Source: Solanum dulcamara
Lineage: Eukaryota; Streptophyta; Magnoliopsida; Solanales; Solanaceae
Assembly (NCBI RefSeq): GCF_947179165.1
Contig: NC_077237.1
Location: 63,471,523 to 63,535,522 of the forward strand
Length of the DNA: 64,000 bases
Reading direction: 5' to 3'
The notes below the pieces were generated by a model. That model was not told the DNA's origin. It searched no databases and saw only the letters and a program-made list of their open reading frames with translations. Positions 23,817 to 37,048 of this stretch are shown piece by piece. The stretch's first letter is position 1. Every line of letters begins with the position of its first letter. The position numbers and the translations under genes are program-made.

Positions 23817-26800
23817 TAAACTGACACTCTAGGTTATTTTCATAATTTCCAATCTTTTCAGCATATAGAGCTTTCCTGTAGCGACCCCAAGTCATTTATG
23901 ACTTGCTGACACTAACAGTTCGGTCGCCTGGTAGTTCATTTGGATTTTATGCCCGTTTCCCTGTTTTGGAGCTCTCAAAGTTTGAATGGTTGACTTTGGT
24001 CAAAACTCTAGCAAAATAACCTTAGAAAAGAATTTTGACAGTTTCATGAACTCTGGAATGGACAAATTAGGCTAATAACATATTTGGCTTGAGTCCTGAG
24101 CCTTTCGGTGGGAGTTTAAGCAATCAAATATTTTACCCTTTAAGCTTTAGCCTGAGATTGACTTTGGTTAACATTCTTGGAATGCTGATTTTGGTCTAGA
24201 AAGACTTTTATTTGGATCTTGTGGTGCTCAGAATGAGTTTTAGGTCATTTGTGCAATTTATGTGTTTTCTTTTGGAAATCATTGAATTTGGTCAACATTT
24301 CCCCATAACAACCTCCGTTGGAAAATCCATTGATTCTATTGAGTTTATAATGTTGTTTCCAATCAAATTTTATATATGGTTTGCGTTCATGAGACTCCAA
24401 ATGAGTCTAAAGCATCAAAATCAAATTTTGGCCTGTGTTGTGAATAGTAACCCGAACAACCTATTTATCAAAGTTTGAGACTTGAGTTCTTGCTCGTTTC
24501 TAGTCCAAATTCAGTGATCCAATGGTCTATTTTGTGAGTTTTTCTGAGAAGAGCGTCGTAGTGTCATTGTAATCAGCGATTAAGGCTTCGGTTGAGGTAA
24601 AATTCCTCTTTAAGCTGCTGCAATGGGTGTATGTTTTGGTTGAGTTAAATTTAGGACTTGATTCTTGGGTGTTCTAGGTTTGACTTTAGTGATTCAAAAG
24701 GCTATCCTGTGTGGTTTTTCGAGGAGAACGCGTTGGTGAGTTTAGAAACTGATTTGAAAGCTTCATTAGAGGTAAGATTGATATTTTAGCTGCTGCCTCG
24801 ACCAAAACCATTTTTGATCTTCTTCTCCTACTTCATAACCCCATAACTTGAGTTCTAGAGCTCCATTTTCATTGATTCGAAGCCCAATTTGTTCGAGAAG
24901 TTTGTGGATACACATTGGAGTGCTTGGGGACTTCTGGTAACTCTCTGTTTAAGGTAATTTAGTGACTTTAGCTGTTATCTCTTGCCATTTTTAGAATAGA
25001 ATTGTGGTGAGTTTTGGAAAATTGTTTCTTGATCATTTTAGGTAGTTTTCTATGATTTAAGAGTCCAAATTGTGGGTTTTTCCACAAGGAATTTTTTGGT
25101 ATGATTAGTTTTGTCCAAAAAGGCTTTGTTTCTAGTAAATCGCTAGTCAAAGCTATTGTCCCATTTTTGAGTTTAGCTCAAAATTCAAAAATTCTTATTG
25201 CATGATCGTTTCTTGATGTCTCCCGACCCCATCTTGTATTGTACATAAACTTGGGATGCTTCTTAGGACCAACTTTAGGGGTCATTTTTAGAATTTCCGG
25301 CTGAGGTTCCCACGTTTCCCATTTTGGACCCTGAAATTGACCCACCTCCAAAAAATGTCATTTAAGTGTCAAAACATTCGTATTGATGAGATGATCAATA
25401 TTTTAATAGCGTGGAGGCAATAGAAGTTATTTTTAGAGCAAAACGTTACTTGGAAGTGGACTTGGAGCGCATGTGTTCGGCTTCGAGGTAGTCTATGATC
25501 TACTTTCTTTTGATTTAACTTTATGAGGTATTGTATAGTATAAATTGCTTGTGGTTTGGATTGTATACGATGGGTTAGGCTCGATTTCTAGTTTCTTGGT
25601 TCTTTATCCCAATGTGACCCTTAGGCTAGGTTGCCTTTATTAGACTTTCAGTCTAGTTGGTAAGATTATTGATTATGCCTAGTTTGGCCTTGATTAATCT
25701 ATTTTAGGTGGCTTGTTTGATGTTTACGATGGTTGGCAGATTTGTGCCTTAGAATTGAGTATTGGGTTGATCATTAGTTGATATAGCCATTGTTGGCGGG
25801 AATTTTTGAGACTTAGAGTTCTTCACTAATGTAGCACCTATTTTGGAGCCTTGGTGTAGTGGTATTCACTCGTTTAGGCTTGTGAATTACTATTGAGCGC
25901 CATTTATGGATTTAGAGTAGAATCCTCTATGCTTTCTTATTGTCGTTTGCTAGGGCTAGTTGTGTTTGTACGTTCGAGATTGTACTTTGGTTGGATCCGG
26001 AGCTATTGATTGACTAGCTGAGTATCTGTTTTCTCATATCATCCTCCTTGTTACCCATTTAGGGTTGATCTCCCTTTTAGGCCTTCTGATTAAGTTAGAG
26101 GAGTAGCTTTGAGCTTTAGGCCTTCGTTATAGGTCGGTTGCTTTTGTTAGCCCTATTTTTGTGCTCTAGAGAGTAAGGTGCTTATGACATCATTATTAAA
26201 TGTGATTGTGCGTGTTTTTTGGGTGTTGGTGATGGTATGCATTGCATTGGATCCTTGTTTTCTCACGGATGTAGTCAACCCTGGTGCATGCATTGGTTTT
26301 TGGCTTTGATTTGAGAAAGATGGGTTGTAACCCAAATTATATTCTACTTTTTTTCCAAGCCTTATTATAGATAAAGGAAAAAGAAAGTTACAAGGAGGGA
26401 GACATAGACCTAACCTCCAATCCTATGGTGGTTCCTAAGTTGGCTAACCTACTAAGGTTGACTAACTCATCCCCGATACAGTAAGGTGCCTTCTAAATAT
26501 AAGAAAAGAGAAAGAACCTATGAGAGGACTCCTCTCTATTCAAAATATCTAGAAAAGCGTTAAACAAGGAAGACTCTCCCTTTACATAAATGAGAATAGA
26601 AGATGATTATCTATTCCTATTCGAGTAAGCTATATCCTAATCAAAGACGTAGCTAAATTGAAAAAGTAAGTAGCAAGCAACTTTGTTGGAACATAAGTCG
26701 ATTAACTTATTAAGGTCGCTCAACTAATGTCTCAAACTAAAGTGAAGGGTAAAGGGACAACAACAGATCCAATACTACTGCCACTGTGCAATTGTTGTTG

Positions 26801-28615
26801 TTGTTTGGGTGTTGTTGCTGATGGATTAGTTTCTTCAGTATAGTATCATAACAAGTATGGGAGCTCTTGTTGGTTTCTTTATCTTCTTGAGTATATGTTT
26901 GCAGTGAAGGAGTTCCAAGAGTAGTTTCAACTTCAATGATGTTGTAGTTCCTTTTTGTACCTGCACAAGCAAACAACTAGGAAAGGATCTCCAAGAGTGC
27001 TTTAAAAAGGTTTGTAGCTTCATGATCAGTTGCTGCTTCTCTTGATGTTGTTGCTGGTTTAAGTGTTGCAGCTGCTTAGTGTATTCAGTATCCTGCACAA
27101 AAAGGAGCAAACAAATCTGCAGCTTTGCACAACATAAGCAATGGAAAAAGAAGCTTACTCTATTCCTTAATTCTAGTCTTAAGTTGATATATCTAAGAAA
27201 ACAATAAACAAGGGAGACTTTCCCCTTTACAAAAGCCCTAACTATAAAATCTCCAAAGTAAATTATATTCTACTGATTTTCTAAATGGGGGTCGTACTAC
27301 CTTTATTAACTATTTCAGTGGACTAAAGGCATCGAGAATGCACTCATTTTACGCATTTGGTTCAGTCGGAGAGAGTTCCTGACCCTTTCTATACTAATTT
27401 GACTATTTATCTTCGGTCACCATAATGGAGCAGATTTTTGATGATGGAATATATAAATTGATATTTATATTGATATAAGACTTGGATCTGGACCAGACAG
27501 ATACATTGGGCAGTTCTTGAGCCCCCCATGGCAATCCTAGAAAGGCACATGCGTCCTACTTCCTGACCGAGACTGGAAGTAGGTGTATGTATCTTGGTAT
27601 GAGGCACTTAACACTGATGGTACTACTAGTTTTATTGCATGACTTTCATTCATATATTCATTGTCTATCACCAGCATATTTTTTTATACGTGTCGATAGT
27701 ATGGGATGCCATACGGGTTTACCTATTTGTGTGTGAACCGATCGGGCACACAAGGAATCAGGGGTATTGTCTGACTACTTGTAAACTTATGGCGGTATAA
27801 AGTGTGGTCTCTTGTTTGAAGGTAGTTACTACCCTTGTTCTTATTTATAAAACCTTTTATGCAGGGATTTAGTTGATGTGCTCCTTTGGGCCTTTATGTG
27901 ATATCTGTGTTTACTTCAGTTAGTAAATAGTCACTTAGTCGTCCTCCTTCATAGTGTATTATCATGTTTACATTCTAGGCTGGTGCCACCAGGTACATTC
28001 TTGGTTTCCTTTCTTGTTTTCTATTTTCTTCCTTCCTTATATCAGATGTTCTTATTGTAGGATTCCATTTTATTCTTGTTAGTTAATTGTGATATATGCC
28101 CCATGCTTACATGTTCTTTATACTTGCATTACCTTTGGAGCTCACTTGGCCGATGCCTGCTGAGTGCCACTTGTTGGTACTCATAATATACTTTTGCACC
28201 CTGCAGATCATAGTATGAGTTTTCTCTACTAATTTGGATATCGTGCAGAGTAGCTCTTGGATTTTGGAGACTTGGGTGGGCTCTTGGCATTCATAGTTGC
28301 CTATCTCCCTCTATTTTAGCTAGGACTAGTCTTTATGTTTTATTTGGAGATAGTTTCACTGTTATTGTATCTGTATAAACCTTATACTCCCTTATTTGGT
28401 TTAGTGGCTCGACTACCAACTAATACCAGGTCTTGGAGGTTATCTTGTTGTTTTGTTTTTATTCTTCTTTTCTTGTTATTCTTATTACAACTATTCAGTT
28501 CTTTCCTTTCTCTTGAGATGGTCCATTATCTATAGTTCCAAACCATGGAGTTAGACTTACCTATTAGTGGGTTAATTATAGGTGCCATCATGACCTAAGA
28601 AATTGGATCATGATA
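23817..28615 (+). mobile_element. Element E, 5' LTR
   Basis: Collinear with 31825-35738 over its length apart from the insert at 26349-27259 and small indels; for example a 45-bp piece near 32195 of the 3' LTR is missing here. Short open frames inside (24212-24478, 28335-28535 and others) have no family features and are not supported. Confidence 0.85.
26349..27259 (-). mobile_element. Retroposed sequence in the 5' LTR of E, minus orientation
   Basis: The 3' LTR of E lacks this 911-bp block, which gives its exact limits. It is flanked by a perfect 15-bp direct repeat (AAATTATATTCTACT at 26334-26348 and 27260-27274). It starts with six T, that is a short poly-A tail on the minus strand. A long target duplication plus an A tail is the signature of LINE-driven retroposition. 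Minus-strand frames of 79 and 91 codons (26737-26976, 26835-27110) overlap and lack known motifs. A similar 45-bp phrase (AACAAGGAAGACTCTCCCTT / AACAAGGGAGACTTTCCCCT) occurs at both ends, near 26560 and 27205. It could be a processed transcript of an unknown gene, a LINE 3' fragment or a long SINE; I do not recognise it. Confidence 0.75.
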
Positions 28616-28618
28616 GAG

Positions 28619-28636
28619 TGGTATCAGAGATTAGGT
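28619..28636 (+). other. Primer-binding site of E
   Basis: TGGTATCAGAG starts four bases after the 5' LTR and is complementary to the 3' end of initiator Met-tRNA, the usual primer of plant Ty3/gypsy and copia elements. Confidence 0.75.
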
Positions 28637-28820
28637 TCGCGGGCATCATCGATATAAGAGCAAGTACCTAGTAGAGTCCTGCAGATCAGTGAAAAGACAT
28701 CTATATCCTATCTTCGAGAGGTTATAGTGTGTTTTAGAGAAATTCCATTCTTCATTCCTAATCATGTGAAATTTCTTTGATCAATTTCTAAATACTCTCT
28801 TAGAATTCATTTCTCTTTAG

Positions 28821-29750
28821 ATGGATAGTATGAGCTTTTCGATGGGCGTGGCTAGAGCATCAACACATACTACTCAGGCTTTGGTAGTATCTATACCACC
28901 TTGGATCCCTTGGGTCCAGCCTTGGATGTTCCGCATTTTGATGAGCATACACCACAAACAAGAGTAATTTTAGGTGCACCAAGTGGTTCGCAGCCTAGGG
29001 TTGGACTTGTAGGTCCTCAGCAGGGTATTTCGTCAGTCTTTGAGTATGTGATGGAGTATCTAAAGTGGACAGGGCATGCTCCTATACTATTTCCTATAGA
29101 GTAAGGCAAGACATAATAATTTATTGAGGGATTGATTTTTCCACTCCGCCTAGCATCACAACACTTGATAGCAATTGGGTCTACTTTTCCCAGTGGTCAA
29201 TTATGTGAGGTATATGAATCATGCATGTATGGAGACTTGTAGAGGTGGAGATAGGAGATCCTGCCATCAGCGCCACAGAAGTAGCACCTCGTTTTGAGGT
29301 AGGCATCATCCTTGGGAGGGTTACCCTCAACCTCGACCTACTAGACCTATAGCAAGAGAACCTCAGGTTCCAAGAAGTCTTGTTATAGGTTATGGTACCT
29401 ACAGTGGATAGAGTTCACAACAGACTTTCAAAGTGTGCTTTTTAAGCATTCAGATTCTGGGGTTCCTTCTATGTCAGCCAGGCCATCTCAATGGGTTGCA
29501 GTTAGTAAGAGGTGTTATACGTGCAGTGAGTGGGGATATTTGGCTAGCGATTATCCTACAATCATACATCGCATGCGACAGGCTTGATAGGATTGAGTTC
29601 ATCAGGCTCAGGGACAGTCAGTTAGTGGTGATACCTCGAGTGTTGCAGCTAGTGGCATAGGTGTTCAGTTCGAGGCTAGGTTCATTCAATCCCATGCTTC
29701 TACAGGTCAGAAAGAGGACGAGGGTCCAGGTATCAATTGGATTTATGTAA
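28821..29750 (+). pseudogene. Element E, gag remnant
   Basis: An ATG at 28821 opens a frame that stops within about 50 codons. A second frame, 28901-29104, continues the same region after a frameshift, and further pieces follow. At 29513-29554 a zinc-knuckle pattern is recognisable with the first two cysteines kept (CYTC) but the histidine and last cysteine replaced by tyrosine. Gag normally forms the particle and binds the RNA. Stops, frameshifts and the broken knuckle make it non-functional. Assignment to gag rests on position after the primer site and on the knuckle. Confidence 0.5.
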
Positions 29751-31824
29751 ATTTTGTTTTTAGGACTTTCCTTGCTTGTAGTGCATTGGTGTTGGGGTCT
29801 TCGTACCTACTGGTTATTAATTGGCTTGTTAGATTTATCTTGCAATTCTAGTGATTACTTTACTTAGACTTATGTGGGCGTGCTTACTTGGCCTGATTAC
29901 TTGCCTATAATTTTCTATGACAACTTTACTTAAAACTATATGTACGTATTTATCTCCCCTAGGTGATTTCTTTTAGTTGTGGATCATATTGGTTTTGCTG
30001 TCATGTTGCTTTAGTGGTAAAGGTATACCTTGTGGATCTTGAGCTTAGTTGATTACTCTGGTGGAGTTCCGTTTATCCATTCTTGAGTTTTCTTGGGTTT
30101 GTCCTTTCCCTTTCCTAGTTTTCCCCCCCAGTGTGCCTAGCTAATGTGAGATTGTTGCCAAGAGAAGGGTGTATCAATAGTTGTGGCCCTTGGGTCTACT
30201 ATAGACTTCATCCGTTGATTCTTTCTTTGTTCAATTTCCCATTGTTAGTTCCTATGGTGGCAAAGTTAAGGTCTACTCCTTCTTTTTGGCTAGGTTGTTT
30301 CTTCATGGTAAGTTTGATGGTTAAATTATATTTTTGGCTAGGTATGCGATGTGGTGTCATATGGCTATGTTTGAGTTGGGAAGACTGTAAATGGAATTGT
30401 CTTTTTTTATTCTAATTATGGTGATGTTTTAGCTTGAAGCGTCATGTAAAAAGAGTTCTATTGGGTTCATAGAAATAGTGGTCTTCTTATGCTTGTGACT
30501 GACCAACAATTATAGATAAGGGGTGATTGTGGAGCTAGAGCATTCATATTGATGAGTCAGGTTTATTATAATTGCCTTGGTGTTCCCTTGTGACTGATGG
30601 CCTATTAGGTGGTTTATCACTACGTCTCAAAATTTTTAGTCATAGGCTTATTTTACCTTACAACTAGGACTACCTTTAATCTCGATGATTCTGTGTTGTA
30701 CCTTAGTTCTACCAGAAACTACAATGGGTGTCGATCATTTAAAGGGTTAGATTGTTGATTTAGGTCTTCTGTTATGGTATACTTTGACTAATTCAAACTT
30801 TGTCTTCCATGGGCATAGGGAATTTCTCTTAGAAAGCTCAGCCTTAGGATGGGGCCAAAGTAATTCGTGGAATCATCTCCTAATTTCTTGTTCAGGGTGC
30901 GAGGTTTATGAGTGTCATTGTGGTTAGCTGGCAGGTTCCTTGTTCTTTTCCATACGGTATTTCAGTTTTACTTATGGTCACTCTTGGAAAAGGGTTTATA
31001 TACTTGTTCGCTACTTGCCAGCTCAAATACTCTTGGATTAGAGTGTCGCTCAGATTTGCACTTTAGGAGTGGTGCATGGACTCATGGCATCAAGTTTTAT
31101 TGCTTTTGTGATTGATTCTCATATTTGTTTGGATTTCTAGAAGTTCTATTGGCAGAGTGACATTAGAGTTGGTCTCAGTGTGGTTTTTTTCCACTAATGG
31201 ATTTGGTTGTCCCTTGGAACAACCTTTTCTATTTTGAAAGATAGATTTCTAAATCAAGTTATGGATTTGGGGAGTGACTAGGTTACCTTAGGCTTGTGCC
31301 TTGGGATGCATTACTTATTTTGAGTTCTTGCTTCTCTTCGATGTTTAGGTGGTGCTTATATGTCCTTCGTGGTTATTTGGGCATTTTCAAATAGTGTTGG
31401 GAATTGTTACAGTGGTTTAGGATGGGTAGGACACTCATGATAACTAAGGAGTCTTGAGTATAAAGTAAAGAATTCGACTTGAGAGTTATTTAGCATCTCC
31501 TCTTGTCTATTGGTCGCCTAATTCTAAGAAATCTGTGTGGTATTGGTTTATCTCGGGTTAGTCTGTTGTGTTCAGTTAAGTTTGTCCTTGTTGGATGGAA
31601 GTGATTATTAAAAGAAAGGAATTGGAAATTGGGTTAAACTATGAAGAAGAAAAGTTAATTTGGGAGTTTTCTCTTAGCTGGAGGTCTGGGTTGCGTGCCT
31701 GACTCGAGAAGGTACATATAGGTCTGGTGGAACTTGCGCACCTAACTTTCTAATTTTTTTGTGCCCTTAGGTTCTTTTGTATCCTTTGACTTTCGATTAC
31801 AAAAATTCCTTTAGTAGTGGATGT
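29751..31824 (+). other. Internal region of E without visible pol
   Basis: About 2 kb between the gag remnant and the 3' LTR. No D-D box of reverse transcriptase, no RNase H or integrase motif and no long frame is visible in either strand. Short frames at 30131-30415 and 30912-31115 show no motif. No clear polypurine tract precedes 31825. Extreme decay cannot be excluded, but the much better preserved pol of the older host element A argues against it. Confidence 0.5.
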
Positions 31825-34800
31825 TGTAATGATACTCCAGGTCACTTTTGTCTTTTCTAATCATTTCAGCGTTTAGAGCTTTCATGTAGAGACCCCAAGT
31901 CATTTATGACTTGTTGGAAGTGGAAGTTTGATCGGTTGGTCATTCATTTGGGTTTTATGTCCATTTACCTATTTTGGAGCTCTTAGAGTTTGAATGGTTA
32001 ACTTTAGTCAAAAATCCTGCAAAATAACCTTAGAATGGAATTTTGATGAATTTATCACTCCACAATAACCAAAATAGGCTAGTAGCATATTCGACTTTAG
32101 TCCCGAGCCTTTCAGTGCGAGTTTGAGAAATCAGACATTTTAACCTTTAATCTTTAGCCTAGGGTTGACTTTGGTCAGCATTCTTGGTAAACACGCTTGG
32201 ATTAAAATTTATATCAGTGGGTTAGTTCTGGAATGCCGATTTTGGTCTAGAACGACCTTTGGTTTGGTTCCCGAGTTGCTCAAAATGAGTTTTAGGCCAT
32301 TTGTGCTATTTATGTATTTTCTTTTGAAAATCATTGACTTTACTTAATATATTACTGAAACGACCTCCGTTGGGAAATACGTCGATTCCATTGAGTCTGT
32401 AATGTTATTTTCAATCAAATTTCATACATGGTTTGCGTTCATGGGACTCCGGTTGATTCGGAGCATCAAAATCAATTTTTTGTCTATGATTTGATTAGTA
32501 ACCCGAATAAATTATTTATCAAAGTTTGAGACTTGAGTTCTTGCTCATTTCTTGTCCAAATTCAGCAATTCAAATGTCTCTTCTATGAGTTTTCCCGAGA
32601 TGAGTATCGTGGTGTCATTGGAATTCACAATTAAGGCTTCAGTTGAGGTAAAATTCCGCTTTTAGCTGCTACAATGAGTGTATATATTGGATCAATTTTT
32701 GAAGAAATTTAGGACTTGATTCTTGGGTGTTCTAGGTCTAAATTTAGCCATTAAAAAGGCTATCCTATGTGGTTTTTCAAGAAGAACACGTTCGTGAGTT
32801 TGGAAACTGATTTAGAAGCTTCGTTGGAGGTAAGATTGATGTTTTAGCTGTTGCCTCGACCAAACCTATTTTTGATCTTCTTCTCTAACTTCAGAACCCC
32901 GTAAATTGAGTTGTAGAGCTCCATTATCATTGATCAAAGCCCTGCATGTTCGAGAAGTTCATGGATATGCATTGGAGTGCTTGGGGATATCTAGGCTCTC
33001 TCTATTTGAGGTAATTTTGCGACTTTAGCTGCTGTCCCTTGACATTTTTAGAATGGAATTGTGTTGAGTTTTGGGAAATTGTTTCCATTTTCTGTGATTC
33101 AAGAGTCCAAATTATGGATTTTTAGGAAGGAATGTTGTGGTGTGATTAGTTTTGTTTAACTAGGCTTCGTTACTAGTAAATCGCTGGTCAAAACTGCTCT
33201 CCCCTTTTTGTGTTTTGTGAAAATTTGGAAATTCTTATTGCACGATCATTTCTTGACGTGTTTCGATCCCGTCTTGTGTTGTAAATTGTTACATGAACTT
33301 GGGGTGCTACTTAATACCAACTTTTGGGATCAATTTTGGAATTTCTGGATGAGGGTCCCACATTTCTTATTTTGGACCACGAAATTGTCCCATTTTTGAA
33401 AAATGTTATTTTAGTGTCAAAACCTTTGGATTGATGAGGTGATCAATATTTTGATAGAGTGGAGGTAATTGTAGTAGGTTTAAGAGTGGAAAGTTATTTG
33501 AAAACGGACTTGGATCAAACATGTTCGTCTTCGAGGTAGTCTATGTTCTACTTTATTTTGATTGAGCTTTATGAGGTATTGTATAGTATAAATTGATTGT
33601 GGTTGGAATTGTATATGATGGGTTAGGCTCGATTTCTAGTTTATTGGTTCTTTATCCCAGTGTGAGCCTTAGGCTAGGTTGCCTTTATGAGACTTTCAGT
33701 CTAATTGGTAAGATTATTGATTATACCTTAGTTTTGCCTTAATTAACCTATTCTAGGTGGCTTGTTCAATATTTATGGTGGTTAGCGGATTTGTGCTTTA
33801 GAATTGAGTTTTGGATTGATCCTTAGTTGATGTAGCCATTATTGGCGGGAATTTCTGAGACTTAGTGTTCTTCACTAATGTAGCACCTATTTTGGAGCCT
33901 TGGTGTTGTTGTTTTTACCCTGTTGGGTTTGTGAATTATTGTTGAGCCCTATTTGTGGATTTAGAGTAGAATTATCTATGCTTTCTTATTGTTATTTGGC
34001 GGGGCTAGTTGTGTTTGTACTCTCGAGATTGTGCTTTGGTTGGATATGGAGCTATTGATTGGCTACCTGAGAGCCTATTTTCTCATATCCTTCTCCTTAT
34101 TACCCAGTTAGGGTTGAGATCCTTTTTGGACCTTGTGGTTGAATTAGAGGAGTAGATTTGAGCTTTATGCCTTGGTTAGATGTCGGTTGCTTTTGTTAGC
34201 CCTGTTTTTATGCTCTAGAGGGTAAGATGCCTATGGCATCATTATTGTATATGATATTGCATTGCATTGGATCCTTGTTTTCTCATGGATTTAGTCGACC
34301 CCTATACATGCATTGGTTCTTGGCATTGGTTTGAGAATGATGGGTTGTAACCCAAACTATTTAATATTGATTTTCTGAATGGGGGTCGTACTACCTTTAT
34401 TATTACCATTTACAGTGGATTAGAGGCATTGAGGATGCACTCATTTTATGATATTGGTATGAGGTATCGAGGATGCACTCATTTTATGGTTTTGGTTGGG
34501 TCGGAGAGAGTTCCCGACCCTTTCTATACTGATTTGACTATTTATCTCTGATCACTATAATAGATGATGATCGGATATATAGATAGATATATTTATTGAT
34601 ATAGGACATGGATCGGGACCAGGCAGGTATATAGGGGCATTCCTGAGCCCCCCATGGTGATCCTAGAGAGGCACATGTGTCCTACTCCTTGGCCGGGACT
34701 AGAATTAGTTATATATATTTTGGTATGAGGAACTTGGATCTAATAGTAGTACTAGTTTTATTTAATAACTTTCATCCATTTATGCATTGTGGATCACCAG

Positions 34801-35738
34801 ATATTTGTTTGTACTTGTTGGTAGTATGGGATGTTGTACGAGATTTCCTATTTATGAGTGAACCTCTTGGGCACACAGGGGTTCGAGGGGTATTGTCTGA
34901 CTACTTGCGAACTTGTAGAGGTATAAAGGGTGGTGTCTTGTTTGAAGGTAGTTACTGCCATTGTTCTTATTTATCTAACTTTTTGTGCAGGGATTTAATT
35001 AATGCTTTCCTTTGGGCCTTTATGTGATACTTGTTTTACTTCAGTTAGTAGGTAGTCACTTAGTTGTCCTCCTTCATATTGTGTTATCGTGTTTAGGTTC
35101 TGGGACGGTACCACCAGGTACGTTCTTGGTTTCCTTGCTTGTTTCCTATCTTCTCCCTTCCTTATATAAGATGTTCTTATTACAGAATTCCATTTTATTC
35201 TTGTTAGTTACTTATGATATATACTCTTTCCTTACATGTTCTTTATACTTGATTTATCTTTGGAGCTCAATTGGCCTACGACTGCTGAGTGCCACTTATT
35301 GGTACTCATACTAGACTTTTGCATCATGTAGGTCATAGTATATATTTTCTCTACTCATTTGGATATCGTGCAGAGAAGCTCTTGGATTTGGAGACTTAGG
35401 TGAGCTTTTGGAGTTCAGAGGTTCCTATCTCCCTTTATTTTAGGTTGGACTAGTCTTCATTTTGTATTCGGAGATAGTTGCACTATAATTGTATCTGTAT
35501 AAACCTTGTACTCCCTTATTTAGTTTAGTGGCTCGACTATCGACTTATACCAGGTCTTGGGAGTTATGTTGCTGTATTGTTCTTATTCTTCTTTTCTTTT
35601 TCTTCTTATTTCTACTATTAATTTCTTTCCTTCTTATTGTGATGGTCCATTGCCTATGGTTCTGGACTATGGTTTAGTCTTACCTACTGGTGGGTTGATA
35701 GAAGGTATTATCATGACTCGATAAATTGGGTCTTGACA
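31825..35738 (+). mobile_element. Element E, 3' LTR
   Basis: 3914 bp, TG to CA. It is the reference for the uninterrupted E LTR. Open frames such as 34677-35027 and 35012-35314 lie in it and are not supported as genes. Confidence 0.85.
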
Positions 35739-35743
35739 GTCTC

Positions 35744-36134
35744 ATAATATAGAGGTTGAGGATCATATTTCCACGTATATCTAGTTGAGCTTTCTCATCG
35801 ATGAAGTTGTGGTGAGTCCTCATCTATCAAGGACTAGTTATGAGTTGTTGCTTCTTACTTCAAAAGACTTTGTTCTATTTTAATTAGCGGGTGAGCTAGG
35901 GATATGTCATAGCCCTTGTCCGTTTTCATTAGTAGAGGCATTTGTTTGACAAAACATATAGAGTCTGTGTAGCCAGATTATATTCTTTTTAATGCTTTAT
36001 GTTTGACTCTTTCTTATGCTTTGTTTCTCTTTACTTTACCTTATGTATACTTATGATATGTCAATGGTCTTGGTTAAAGCCCTTCGAGATTTCGATCACC
36101 GTGTTATGACTAGGCCCTAGGTCGGGTCATGATA
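35744..36134 (+). mobile_element. Solo LTR B, right part
   Basis: It continues B after E: GTCTCATAATATAG corresponds to the same phrase in C (near 45887). It ends GGTCGGGTCATGATA, aligned with the LTR ends of C and D, and is followed by the target duplication GTGTG (36135-36139). Confidence 0.85.
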
Positions 36135-36139
36135 GTGTG

Positions 36140-37028
36140 ACTACCTATGATGCTAAGGAACTTTTGATAGGGGTATATAGACTGAATTGGCACCTTCTAG
36201 GCTTATGGGGGCCTACGCAAGTGGTCTTGTTTGCTATTTGTACCTATTGAGCTTATGGGGGCTTGGTTAGGTTGTTGTTTTATTATTTTTGATGTGCTTA
36301 TATTTTGGAGCAGGTCAGTACGCTTATCTTAGTCATGATTCATTTATCTGATTATTCTTAGTATATTATGATACCTGCTCATAGACTATCGCCTTTCATA
36401 CTCGATATATTATTTCGTACTGATATTTGATTATTTAGGGGAGCTACATTCATGCCTACATGTCCCGACAGACGACTAGATAGACCTCCTTAGTAGTAGA
36501 GTTGACTTCTATCAGGTTGTCTAGCCCCTTTCTTTAGAAGCTGCCAGAGTTTGGAGGTTTGTTAGCTTTTGTTGTATACATTTTTTTGGGTAGGCTGCGG
36601 CCTATCTTGCCAAGCTTTACTACCCTTAGAGACTTACAGACTAGTGTATGGGCTGTATAGCTAAGTTATGGACAGAATGGTCTGGTTTGTTGGGTTGCTA
36701 GGCTTGATAGTTATTTGATGCATTGTCTTGTTACATACATGCTTCCAGCTGTCGCATAGAGATTATGGTGGCCTCGACGACCCAATCAGGATTTGTGCGC
36801 TAATTGTCTATTTCTATATATGAACTATTGGGTGTAGCTATTTCTTTTATGGGGTTGTTGACATGGGCCTTATTGGCCGATGGCCTAATTTTAAGTCGAG
36901 ATATACTTGTTTATTTTTTTGATTGGAGTGGCTGCTATGCGCTAGTAGTAAATGGTTCAGTAGGGTCAGCTTGGGCCTAAGTTTTTGCATTAGGTGCCAA
37001 TTGCGCTCCTTGAGTTTGAGACGTGACA
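36140..37028 (+). mobile_element. Element A, 5' LTR, right part
   Basis: Matches 54530-54990 of the 3' LTR (for example GGCACCTTCTAGGCTTATGG) and then extends beyond the point where D cuts the 3' LTR. It ends GACGTGACA. The minus-strand frame at 36847-37029 is a shadow. Confidence 0.85.
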
Positions 37029-37048
37029 AACTTGATATTAGAGCAACG
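37029..37048 (+). other. Primer-binding site of A
   Basis: AACTTGATATTAGAGCAACG directly after the LTR end is a mutated form of the TGGTATCAGAGC initiator Met-tRNA site and sits exactly where expected. Confidence 0.7.

Larger units (their letters stand above)
23817..35738 (+). mobile_element. Element E, long-LTR retrotransposon inside B
   Basis: Full element with a perfect 5-bp target-site duplication GTCTC at 23812-23816 and 35739-35743. The 5' LTR starts TAAACTGACACTCTAGG and the 3' LTR TGTAATGATACTCCAGG; they end CATGATA and CTTGACA. Length is 11.9 kb with a 911-bp foreign insert. The LTRs (about 3.9 kb each without the insert) are visibly diverged, so the element is old. The internal region is only 3.2 kb and shows gag remnants but no reverse transcriptase or integrase. 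This fits a non-autonomous class (gag-only or large retrotransposon derivative). Confidence 0.85.

Noticed and set aside
35012..35314. A hydrophobic 100-codon frame, possibly a membrane protein
   Set aside because: It lies inside the E 3' LTR; the homologous part of the 5' LTR does not keep the frame.
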